Positions 10,685-20,677 of a stretch of 64,000 nt of DNA are shown one piece after another (positions within the stretch are counted from its first letter, which is position 1; the number at the start of each line of letters is the position of its first letter). The stretch covers positions 195,511,739 through 195,575,738 of the forward strand of contig JASDDO010000026.1 of NCBI GenBank assembly GCA_030015575.1, read 5' to 3'. The position numbers and the translations under genes are program-made. The stretch is from Agapanthus africanus (Eukaryota > Streptophyta > Magnoliopsida > Asparagales > Amaryllidaceae). A model generated the notes under the pieces. That model saw only the letters and a list, made by a program, of their open reading frames with translations, was not told the origin of the DNA and made no database searches.

Positions 10685-12135
10685 TCGCCATTAACCTAGT
10701 CTAGCTTTGTCTAATGTGTTTTACACTTCCGATCGAACAAATGTTCCGAAAACCCAATAACACATGCATCAGTTTTCTGTCGTTTTTTTTCTGGCTCGAA
10801 ATTTTTTTCAGGTAGTTGAATAGTGATGTATTGGAAGTTCTAAGTATTCTGTAGAAATTCGATACAGTAACTCGACTATGGGAGCGCGGAACCGTGGCCA
10901 AACCCCCCTTTGGGCCGCGGTTCCGCCGCACTATGATCTCCTTAATGTATCAAATTTCTGCAGTTGCTTTCTGTGTTGAAAATAGGGTTTTTGGAATGTT
11001 ATTTTTGGGCCCAGAATTTCTTGATGTGCTACAGTAATGCTTGGGGCCCACTTGGTAAATTTGATCGATCGGAAAATTTTAAACACATTAGTTCACAGTA
11101 TTTACATTATATCTGCGACCGTGAATGTCACTTGATCGGTAAATCCAGTCTAACCGCTATAGCCCGGTTAGACGAATTTGCGAACGTGACATTCACGTTG
11201 ATGTTCTGTGTATTGCTGTGATGTTGCGGATTGGTCGTGGGGGATAGCCTGGTCGCAATGCTAGTACAGTTTTTGTTGTATTATATACATTTGATATTGC
11301 GGGGCGATCGTCCGACATGTGGACTGCCGTCACTGCCTGTTTGTATTATTATTTTGGGGCACGACCAGGTTGCGGTCGATGTACCCGTTGTATGTATATT
11401 TTACTTTCTGTACTAGGATTACCCCGGGGAGGGGTGCACGGATAGCCGGGTTCTAGAGGGCAACGGGCCCGCATCTCATGGCATTGAGACGGAGGGAGCT
11501 TTACTCTAGAATTGGCGGGCTATTCGCCGCACTCGTAGGGGGTACAGGTTGACCCAGGAGGGGTGCCCAAGTTACCGGATTCCGTGAAGTACTGGATGGT
11601 CCATTCACGTTGCTGAAGGGGGCTGCCTCGCTTCAGGTTTTGGCGGGTAACTTGCCGCGCCCGTAGGGGTCTAGGATTTCATTGCACAGGCTATCCACAC
11701 GACCAGGGGAACGTCGGGTTTCAGTAGTGGCTTTGTGAAACCCGGGTATCCCAGATATCTGTATTGTTCTGTGATGCTGTACATTTCTGTGATGTTGCAT
11801 TTTATTACGCCTTGAGCGAAAATTATATATTGATATATATTAGTAGATGTTGTATATGTTTTGCATCCGCGCTAGTCCAGTCCCCGCTCTGTCGTTAGTT
11901 AGCTAACCTAACGGGTAATGACGGGACCCAGTGGCGAATGCGGATGGCATATACGTACATCAGTATATTTTCATTCTTTGTGGTGTGATCAATTGATGGG
12001 ACTGCGTTGATTCGGATCAATGCAAGTTAAAAACAAACCTAATCTGATGTTGGTGGAACACTTTTCAAAAAAAAAACTGTTATTGCAAGGACGTTTACTT
12101 TTGTTTTGCATCGTGGTATTCAGTTGGAATATCCC
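10685..12135 (+). other. Long non-coding leader of the copia-like element
   Basis: About 1.45 kb between the PBS and the expected gag, without a credible ORF. It contains a GC-rich dyad (10886-10926) and two related blocks in tandem (about 11413-11535 and 11545-11670). Each block has GGAGGGGTGC, a ...CCGG(A/G)TTC core, TGGCGGG and CGTAGGGG. Anchors such as GCGAATGCGGATGGCATATA (11934-11953) recur in the same order in the related leader at 48493-50077. A structured packaging or translation leader is an inference. Confidence 0.6.
10886..10926. repeat. GC-rich 14-bp inverted repeat
   Basis: Arms GCGGAACCGTGGCC (10886-10899) and GGCCGCGGTTCCGC (10913-10926) pair 14/14 with one G-T wobble, around a 13-base C-rich loop. 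A close relative lies on the minus strand at 54488-54526 and a weaker one at 63890-63930. Confidence 0.8.
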
Positions 12136-12185
12136 GCTCCTCAGTCGACGAGGCAAGGGCCGAGATCCCTTCACCTTCACGGTCA

Positions 12186-12805
12186 GTTGTCTTTTCCTTT
12201 TACCTTCTCTCAGGTTGCGAGTACTCCTTGGTTTAGGAGATAGTACACCTATTACGCAAATTGGATAGTCTTCTTCCAAACCATAGGCAGGTGCCGACCG
12301 GTAGGGAATGAAGAAAACCAATTAGCCTAACGATGGTGTACAGAAGGTATTAAGTTAAGACAAAGTAAGGGATTAGTAAGAGGGCAAAGTAAATTGCGAC
12401 TGATATTCACGACCAAACCAAGTATTTCTTCGCCAATCCTAAATCACCTTTGTATTTCTCCAGAACACTCCGTATCACTACGAAGATCCACAGTTTATTG
12501 GATACTCTATCGTATGGTTATATACGAACTCGAAAGGAACTTGTTCCAGTTCGGGGATGGATTCTGGTTCAGGAGAAATAGGAATAAGATTTATTCAGGT
12601 GTCTTTTATCTTCACCTTCTCTCGTATTGCGAGTGCTCCTAGAATTAGGACAGTACACCCATTATGCTTATTGGATAGTTTTCTTCCAAACCATAGGCTG
12701 GTGCCGAACGGTAGGGAAGGAAGAAAACCATTTGGCCTAAAGGGGCGTGCAGAAGGTAATGACTAAAGACATAAAAAGGGATTTGGAGAGGTGGCAAAGA
12801 ATTAT
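12186..12805 (+). repeat. Degenerate direct duplication, ~410-bp spacing
   Basis: Two similar segments (about 12186-12395 and 12601-12805) share CACCTTCTCTC, a TTGCGAGT(A/G)CTCCT stretch, CTTCCAAACCATAGGC and CGGTAGGGAA.GAAGAAAACCA. They lie where gag should begin. The frames across them are broken on both strands and I do not recognise a protein. Confidence 0.55.
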
Positions 12806-14163
12806 ACGGTTACAGTCGAGAATCTGGAAGAGGCATTACTAGGAATACCGGGATACCCCATCGAAACATTTCAATGTTTCAGTTTCGCTGTGTACAGTTA
12901 AAGGAAAACTGATTTCCCGATTAGATACTTACTCCAGGGTATGTATTTACCAGGTATGATTCTCACATCTGTATGGTTTTACAGATGATGAGTGGGAGTA
13001 AGTTATTGGGAATTGGGTGATCATCCTCATTATATCGGGATTCGTTGTAATCGGTGATATTTGAGGAAATCACCTGGGCTGTTTGCCGGTCGGAAAATAT
13101 TTGGTTTTGAATATCTGCTGTTATGCACCAATTTCAAATTGATATATCTGTACGTCTATTTTCATAGAGTGAGATATACCTTTTTGAAATTATGTCTATG
13201 ACATTTCCCTATATCAGTGGATGGTTAGGTAAGGAGCATTAAACATCGGTGTAATTCTTCATAACCAAAGGTACAGTTTTCAACCTACGACACACAGTGA
13301 ATGAGTAATCAGACTCAAGGGACTTATACAGAGTATTGTATGTTGTCCAGGGTCCATCAGGACAGAGGGGTTGGTCCTCGTACTATATTCGGTTTACTTA
13401 TGACTTCTCTAGTTTTTAGACAGGTGTTTCGTAGAAACACAGGGTCCAAGTTTTGAGAAGTTATAGGTATATGGATAAAGTAGAGAACCAGGTGTTGCAA
13501 GTATCGGGATTCTTCAAGTTGATCGAAGATGTAGATACTTGAGTATGGTATTCAGTTGATAGTAGTGATTAAGAGAACTTGCTTCTCTTTCAGGTTCCTC
13601 ATAATTGGAAGCATTCCTAAGTTGAGTAACGCTGATCGGCCTTCTTCCATTTAGTTGACATGCACTGGGGACAGCTGCATGATTTAAATCTGGTTCAAAT
13701 AAATCAGTGCCTCTGGTTCTATATTGGATATAGAACAGTTCATATCTTAACGATGTTAAGGTACGGGGAGTTGTCCGGCTTATGATTAAAACCAGACACT
13801 GGACAACTCAAGGCACGTTTCTGTAATGGCTGTTTATGGGTTGACCCAGGCTATGACGAGGGTTGACTTTCTACCATCTGGAAGATCAATAGTGATATTG
13901 TTCTAGACTCGCCACAGTTTTTAAAAAAAATGGATTTTTTCTGAAAACAATAGTGGGAGTATGGTAGAACTGGAAGAGATTCTAGAACCACAAACGATTA
14001 CTGAAGATTTGATAGGAACCTAAACATTCAATCTGGTTTGACATTCCATTGGCCACTCCGCAGACATGATGGGTAACCTCAGGCACCCGAGAGGTACTCC
14101 GGTAGCCTCAAGGACGGTGGCAGGGAGGTTCTTGTTTACCCAAACTTGCCATTGCTGTTGTTC
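12806..14163 (+). other. Decayed internal region of the copia-like element
   Basis: No open frame longer than about 60 codons and no motif I can name. By position it should hold decayed gag-pol. It ends at the target duplication of the nested gypsy-like element. Confidence 0.4.
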
Positions 14164-14168
14164 CAGAC

Positions 14169-17100
14169 TGTAATACCCAGCCCTTTTTCTACCAAAATCC
14201 GTATTGTGTCACTTTATATTTTATTTATAATTCAAATTTTATTTCTCCTAAAGCCCATTCTTTTTCCCTTTATTTATTCTACAAATTTTTCCCGGCCTTT
14301 AGAATTTTCCCTCCTCTATGTTGATTTTTCCCGAGCCCAGAAATTTCTTCAGCCCGGCCTATTTCCTTTCCCTTATAATTCCTTTAAAGTTTCACTGGCC
14401 CAGAACTCCATTTCATTTTGATTAATTCCCAAAACCCATCCCAATCATTTTATTTAAATTAATTTCCATTTTAAAAATTTGCCCCGGCCCACTTCTTCAG
14501 CCCCCATTTCTTTTTCCCTCTAAATTACCCAGCCCAAACTTCCCAGCCCGCTTCTTTATTTTTCCCATTTATATTCTTCAATTACCTTGGCCTATTCTCC
14601 TCAGCCCACTCCCAACAGCCGCTTCCAGCCTCCCACCCGCGCCGCGCCTCGAACCCGACCCGCCTCCCACAGTGCTTCTTCCCAACGGCTACCTCCTAAT
14701 TTTCCGCGCGCGTTTCTGCCGTTGCGCCCACGTCGCTGCCCGACACGCGCCGTGCCTCGCTCACCGTACCCTCACGTCGCGCACTCCCCTCTCTAACCCC
14801 CGTCGCCTCCGTTCTCTCTCACTTGTTCTCCTTCCTCCTCCTCTCTCACTCTCACACTCTCGAGTCCCTGCACTCCATTTCCCTCGACGACGAGGACGAC
14901 GACGACATACCACTCTCGAGCCCACACCCACGCCCCTCCGCCGACCATCTCGTCGGGCCCTCTTCACCGCCCTCATCTTCTCATCACTTCTCCCTCTCTC
15001 TTCTTCCCCTTCCCGTCTCTCCCTCGAACCCACTGCACAACCATCCCCGATCACCCGAGTCCCCATACCTCCGACCTCCTCTTCTCGAGATCCTCATCGC
15101 CTTGTCTCCGATCACCGGCAACCTCCTCCCCGAGCACCCTCTCGTTCTCACTCCCCCTCTCAATCTCCCATCTCCCTTCCTCTGTTCTTCTCTCTCACTC
15201 TACCCTCTCTCTCTGTTTCCTCCTCTCCTAAGCTCTCTCTCTATCTCCCCTGATCTCTCATCTCTCTCTCCCTGTGTTCTCTCTCTCTCTCTCACATTCT
15301 TCCCTCTCTCTTTCTCAGTACTCTCTACTCTCTCCCTCTGTTCTCAATACCTCTGTATCTCTTTCTCAGCCCCCTCTCTCTTTTTCTCTTTCTTAGCTCT
15401 CTCACTCTCTCTCTCTCTAACACCACCTCTCTCCCCTCATCTCCTTACCGCCGTTACAACCACCGCCGGCGCCCCCTCTGCTCACCCATCATCGACCACC
15501 GCAGACCCCGACGATGCCCCGAGCCCCCACTGGTCGAGAACAGAACCGAGCCCGTGCCACCCAGTTCAAACCGAGGCCAAATCTTGACGTTGTCGCTCGC
15601 ACGTGTGTTGTTGCCGCTGCCGTGTGCCCCAACGTGTCCAGGCAAGTCCCCACTTGCTTCATGCTACTTATTATTAATTACAAATGATAATCGTATATAT
15701 ATTCCATGCTTTACCTTCTGTTAAAATATCACGCCTCAACTGTTCGATGCGTGTTCCCTATGAAAATTCTCGTTTAAATTGACGGCACTCACTTGTATAG
15801 CTTGGCCCATAAGCCGATGATTCTAGTGTGTGAATTTCATTAGAAAATATGGCCGTTTAAGATTAAAACAACTACCCTCAAGTTTAACCGTAAAACTGGA
15901 ATTTTCTTGTACCTGAAAACTAATAAAATCGCCATAAATCATATACATACTATAATGGTGCGCTCGAGGGCTCAAATCGAAGCCGACTCGACGAAATTTA
16001 ACCCTATACTGGTTTCCTGGTATTCCTGTACTTAAATTGTGATGATATTTGAATCGGAGTGCGACTCTGGACTGCAGTCCAGAGCGACTCCAGTTATTGC
16101 TTGCTGTTCCGTAATGGGTACCACAAGATCTCCTTAACTCTAAGATTGCGGAACTCCGCTTCTTATTATAGGTAAATCTGTTAGCTAGACAAAACAATTG
16201 GTTTCATTCTGTTTCGTTACTTTTTGATATTTAATCTGTAATTTAATAGATCGGGACGCATAACAGTCCCAGCAGAATCAGAACTGACATATTAGTGTTA
16301 AACAGTGTATAACTCCTGACGTACAGATGCGATTGACGATCCGTTTGTTGCGTTGAAAACCTTACTGAAAACCCTAGATTTCATCCAACTATAACGTCGC
16401 TAAAATCTGATCCCAACTGGGATTAAAATGCGTTGCGAAACGGATTTCTGATTCTGAAACCGGATTTCCAGCCGCGAGCGCTTAAAATGAAATGGCTATA
16501 ATTAGCAATCCTGGAACCCGATGGGCATGAAACCAAATTTGATGGATGGACAACTGAACATACTAATTACTACCTGTTTATCGTTTCGCTAAATTATATA
16601 TGTACATTTCATGATAAATCGTGCAAGTGATAGAATACTACTTTATGACACCTTAATCATATTTCATATACTGTTTACGTATCATATCATACCCATATCA
16701 TTGCAGTGATAACCTAGTGATATCGTGCATTTACCCAATGTTAGATTTTAGTGATGATTGTGGCAAGTACGTCAGTGTTCGTGTATCCGTGATTAAGTGA
16801 AAGTGATACGTACTTGTACACAATCAGTGACCCTATTATTCTATGGCGTTGTCGACGTCTGTGGGATGCGTGTACGTGTGACTATAAGTGGTATGGGACA
16901 CTTATGGAAGCGCTTGCACGGGTGTCACAGATAAGGCACCAGACTCTGCCATTTATCTTAGGTATTAGTCGGGACGTGCTTGATGGAGGTCCTGCCTCCA
17001 GTTCTCGCGCAGACTTGTCACGGATCGATTAGTATTTAGGGTTATGGTTAGCGTTTGATGTAGACCACGGGGTGTGGGGTAGTTTAAGTGTGAGTTCAAC

Positions 17101-17817
17101 ATAATCTCGGGAGTCCCATGCCGGCTTATATATTTAGGGAGATATATGGAGATTTACAGGGTATGTGATATTCATCGTGATATACATGTTACATGTTAGG
17201 CCCGTGGTCCCTTGCCCTTGGGTTCTACCCTTGGGTGGAGGACACTCACGAGTGGTTGACTCTCACACTTGGATCGACGATAGGCTTAGTGACCTGTACA
17301 GTGAGACTTAGAGACTGGTAGGAATACTGGCATTGATATATCTCAATTACTGTGTTGACATACGTGACATATCGTTCTACTGCTTTTACTGTTCCGCTGC
17401 ATTGAGTTCTGCACATTCATATTCATGATGTCATTGATTTACTGTTTCACGTATCTATTACTATTGTTAGAATTGTCACATGATTTTATATATATTATAT
17501 TGCTATTGTGTCGCTTTGACGACCTGAATATGCATGCTCAGTGTGAGGAGAAGATTTAGCCTGGACCAGGACTAGACGCACTTCACGGACATCTTGTTTA
17601 GCTATTCAGAGTTATATCTTTTGTTTCCCATCAGGTCAGTTCATTTTACTGTTTTATTCCAGTTACTGCATTTCTCATTACCTGCGCATTATTTACTGTT
17701 TACCATGATAAACTAGAAGCCGAAGTGTGACTACAGTGGGACATTTCCTTGACCGTAGGAGCATGGCTGGCCTTGTCTACCCCTCGTATTCCGTATTTTG
17801 GGAAGCGGAGCGTGACA
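14169..17817 (+). repeat. 5' LTR of the nested gypsy-like element
   Basis: 3649 bp, very long for a plant LTR. It includes a pyrimidine-rich tract with CT microsatellites (about 14820-15430). That tract has few stop codons, so long ORFs appear in several frames at once (such as 14672-15253 and 14823-15587). They lack protein-like composition and are repeated in the other LTR. A 20-base CTGGACTGCAGTCCAG-type palindrome lies near 16068. Confidence 0.93.
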
Positions 17818-17826
17818 TGGTTTAGT

Positions 17827-17839
17827 TGGTATCAGAGAC
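17827..17839 (+). other. Primer binding site of the gypsy-like element
   Basis: TGGTATCAGAGAC, matching the initiator-tRNA-Met complement over its first 11 bases, nine bases after the LTR end. Confidence 0.7.
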
Positions 17840-18048
17840 AGGTTTTGCTTCGATTGGGATTGCAGTTTTCCGTGTAAAGTTTGGCAATCTAAGACATCCC
17901 TCGGTCTAGGTCGTAAACGTGTCATTCTTGATCCATATTCACATCGTGTGTTCAGCTATCCATTCGCTATGGTTTCGGGTGACTTGGCAAGGTTACGTGG
18001 TTGCAACTGCACTACCGTACTCTGTTTAAGTGACTTAGAGCCCTACAG

Positions 18049-18588
18049 TTGATTTTTCCATTTGTGAAGAATTTCATCACATCTGATATTCTTGAATCTG
18101 TGTCCAATCCATATTACATTTTGATTCCTATAGCTTGCGCCTTATATCGTTCTCAAAATTATTGTTTCAGAATCTTGTCTTCCAACGACTCTTCTTCTAT
18201 CTCCACTCCCCAGAATCAGACCATTGAGATTCTAAGTGTACTGCAAGGTCTGAAGGAAGCCCAGGAGCGAACAAACGACTTGTTAGCTGAAGGACTGAGA
18301 AGGCAGGTGAATCAGGCACCAGCGGGAGTCTCGAATCGTAAAGGGATCCCTGTTAGACGAGAAAAAGAGAAGAAGATGAAGCGCCCATTTGTTCCCTCGA
18401 GACAGAAGCAGCAGAAGAACCAATGTTGTGAGTACTGTAAGAGGCCAGGACACCTTCAGAGGGATTGTCGCCGTGCCCAAGGGAAATGTCTGATATGCGG
18501 TTCCAACAAACATCTCATCAACGGTTGCCCAGAAAGGAAAGAACTACAGGGAGGAGACTCGCCCACACTCCCTACTTCTGCCAAGTGA
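18049..18588 (+). CDS. Gag-like zinc-knuckle protein of the non-autonomous gypsy element
   Basis: Open frame of 179 codons whose first codon is not ATG, so the true start is uncertain. It may begin after a possible 3' splice site (ATTGTTTCAG, about 18162-18171). The reliable part is the end. A predicted helix (about QTIEILSVLQGLKEAQERTN) is followed by a Lys/Arg-rich stretch, then two CX2CX4HX4C zinc knuckles: Cys127, Cys130, His135, Cys140 and Cys147, Cys150, His155, Cys160. The spacing between them is that of the chromovirus gag nucleocapsid. Such domains bind element RNA in virus-like particles. The capsid part of gag is missing or unrecognisable. It is followed 378 bases later by the acidic ORF. 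A host zinc-knuckle gene captured by the element is less likely. Confidence 0.65.
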   Translation: MIFPFVKNFITSDILESVSNPYYILIPIACALYRSQNYCFRILSSNDSSSISTPQNQTIEILSVLQGLKEAQERTNDLLAEGLRRQVNQAPAGVSNRKGIPVRREKEKKMKRPFVPSRQKQQKNQCCEYCKRPGHLQRDCRRAQGKCLICGSNKHLINGCPERKELQGGDSPTLPTSAK

Positions 18589-18962
18589 GGATTACTGCGT
18601 AGTTCGAACTTCGACGATAAGGTGGAGCCAACACAGGTTTCAACTCGCGAGACGAGAATGCAGCGGCCTAGCAATCAAAGAAGAACTTTCCTGTTTTCTA
18701 ATTTCAGCGTTATGTTGTCATCCACTATGAATATTTCTTTCCGTTTGAAATCTTGTATCCGTTGAACTTTTGGTGGAATGCAATAAAATTTGAATCATAG
18801 TATATGTATCATTCTCTTGCTTTCTCTTTATCTAATTCTATTCATCATCACAGTATTTTAATCCTGATCTTTCAGTTCCTGCAACCGCATATTTTCCTAT
18901 ATTTCATACCCTGAGCTTTTTCCTTAATGTATTCCACTGTCTAATCATGACTTTTCTTTTCA
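18589..18962 (+). other. Intron-like spacer between the two ORFs
   Basis: T-rich, about 374 bases. The first ORF ends at GCCAAGTGAGG, which can be read as a weak 5' splice site (AA|GTGAGG). The spacer ends ACTTTTCTTTTCAG, a strong plant 3' splice site just before ACCATGG of the next ORF. A spliced transcript would join the two ORFs or expose the second. Not proven. Confidence 0.35.
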
Positions 18963-18966
18963 GACC

Positions 18967-19437
18967 ATGGCCCACCCTGGAGCAGCGCCGTATCTGGATG
19001 AGGATGCACAGTCTTGCATTTCCTCAGACCACACATTGATGAGTTCGGACGATGAGATCAACGGTCCCCAGGTCAATTTCGGAAACGACGATTCAGAGGA
19101 CGAAGGAGTAGCCGTCCCAGAATTTAACATAATAGCTGATTCCGACGAAGAAGAAGGAGACCCTGAAGAGAGCCCAATAGAAGAAGATTCCGAGGAAGAA
19201 CCAATAGAAGGAAATCCAGCGGAGGAAAATCCCGTGGAAGAAAATCCAGAAGAAGAGAATCACATGGAATCGGGCCTCGATGAAGAAGCTCCATCCGAGG
19301 AAGAAGGACCAGAAGATCAAGACCCTGCTGTGGAAGAACTTCCAATGGCGATGCCCGCGAGGCGATATGGGAATGGACGCCCCTACCTGAGTGCGCGAGC
19401 CTACCGCAACCTACTGAATCTCCACAACCGCGACTGA
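18967..19437 (+). CDS. Acidic repeat ORF of unknown function inside the gypsy element
   Basis: 156 codons starting at an ATG in good context (ACCATGG). Residues about 45-125 are dominated by Glu and Asp with short repeats of the (A/V/P)EENP kind. The last ~30 residues are basic and aromatic (RRYGNGRPYLSARAYRN). No signal peptide, membrane helix, cysteine motif or retroelement enzyme motif. It sits where pol would be in a complete element. I do not recognise it. Candidates are a degenerate element-specific accessory protein or captured host sequence, for instance a histone-chaperone-like acidic tail, but nothing supports a specific one. An AATAAA lies about 100 bases downstream. Confidence 0.5.
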   Translation: MAHPGAAPYLDEDAQSCISSDHTLMSSDDEINGPQVNFGNDDSEDEGVAVPEFNIIADSDEEEGDPEESPIEEDSEEEPIEGNPAEENPVEENPEEENHMESGLDEEAPSEEEGPEDQDPAVEELPMAMPARRYGNGRPYLSARAYRNLLNLHNRD

Positions 19438-20640
19438 CGGAATTTCTTTTGATGTTGTCTTTCTGGCCAAATAAAATGTGTATAGTTTAGGGCCACTTTT
19501 CGCCTTTGGGAATGCCTTGTTTCAAATTTTCTTGAATGAAATAAATGTTCTGAATTCGTAAACCTTTTGATTATTGGTTCGCTTGATACTTGCTTATTGC
19601 CCATATCCATTTATTTTTCCTCCTGAGACCCTTACTGTCCACACCTACATCTCGTGCTGATTCGACCCTCACTCAGATTAACAAGTACCACACCCGATCT
19701 TTTGAATTTCATCCTCCATCTTTTGTCTGCGTCTCGTTTGAGATCCTTCTGGGAGGAGAAGATTTTAGAGAAATTTCCGAGTTCGTTAACCCTTCAAATC
19801 TTTGATTCATAGGAGATACCGACCGTCGTCCTCCCCGTATTTTTCTCCTAGTAGTCCTTTGTTGCTCGCCCTTACTTCTTGTGCTGACCCGATCCCAGCC
19901 TCCTCGATCTTCAGCCTAAAGCCGCCACACACCGACCTTCTGTACGAGCCACACTTCTTTGCAATCATTACCCTAACTAGCCCTATACTTCTTTGTGTTT
20001 TTCCTGTTACCCTAACTATATTTAGGGACACTGTTATTCAAAAATTTTAGTTTTCAGTATTTAGTATTTATCAAAGAGTCCGTGTTATTGATTACTCCGT
20101 TTTATGTATTTTAAGTACACTATTATTATTCTCATTTTTCAGTAGCGCGAGCTTACACCGCGCCTATTTTGTCCCATGTTTCTTATTTTCACGATATGGG
20201 TTTTCTAAGTTATTTTAAAACTATTTGATCGATACAATATCCTAAAATGTCTTAAACTACCGACAAATCTTTCACTACTTTATTGTCATTACTTTCTTTT
20301 CGAGTTGTGTGCCTATGATTACTATGATAGATGATTGAGCCTTATACTTATTTTACTGCTTGCTTTTGATAGACTTAGATGTGCACACATATGGGTTTCG
20401 ACTTTTATCGACCACACTTTGATTATTATTATTCGTTATTGTTACCTATATTCTCGTATATTTGTAGTTGCCCTTATAGTGTTCCTGTATTATACCTTTT
20501 AGGCCTATCTTTTGTATGTGGTTCTTACATATATGTATGTACCTTCAAAATTTTGTCTAACCGTTTTTAAGTAAATCAACATGTATTAGTGTTCGATATG
20601 TTAATTCTTCGCTTATTATTTATAGCTTGTTGTTTCTTTT
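19438..20640 (+). other. 3' internal region of the gypsy element, non-coding
   Basis: T-rich sequence without a convincing gene. Includes a possible poly(A) signal AATAAA near 19541. Small ORFs here (such as 19802-20050) lack recognisable motifs. Confidence 0.4.
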
Positions 20641-20677
20641 AAATTTCGAGGACGAAATTTTTGTAAGGGTGGTATGA
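20641..20677 (+). other. Chromovirus-type 3' end motif and polypurine tract
   Basis: AAATTTCGAGGACGAAATTT then a purine-rich AAGGGTGGTATGA directly before the 3' LTR. The first motif marks the end of the integrase region in Tekay/Del-type elements. It survives here although the integrase is gone. Confidence 0.75.

Noticed and set aside
14587..15645. Ser/Pro/Leu-rich ORFs of up to 254 codons
   Set aside because: They lie in the CT-rich part of an LTR, are open in several frames at once and recur in the second LTR (21181-22211). Low stop-codon density explains them.
15823..16197. 124-codon minus-strand ORF, repeated at 22310-22684
   Set aside because: Inside both LTRs of the gypsy-like element; no motif, and the two copies differ at coding and silent positions alike by eye.
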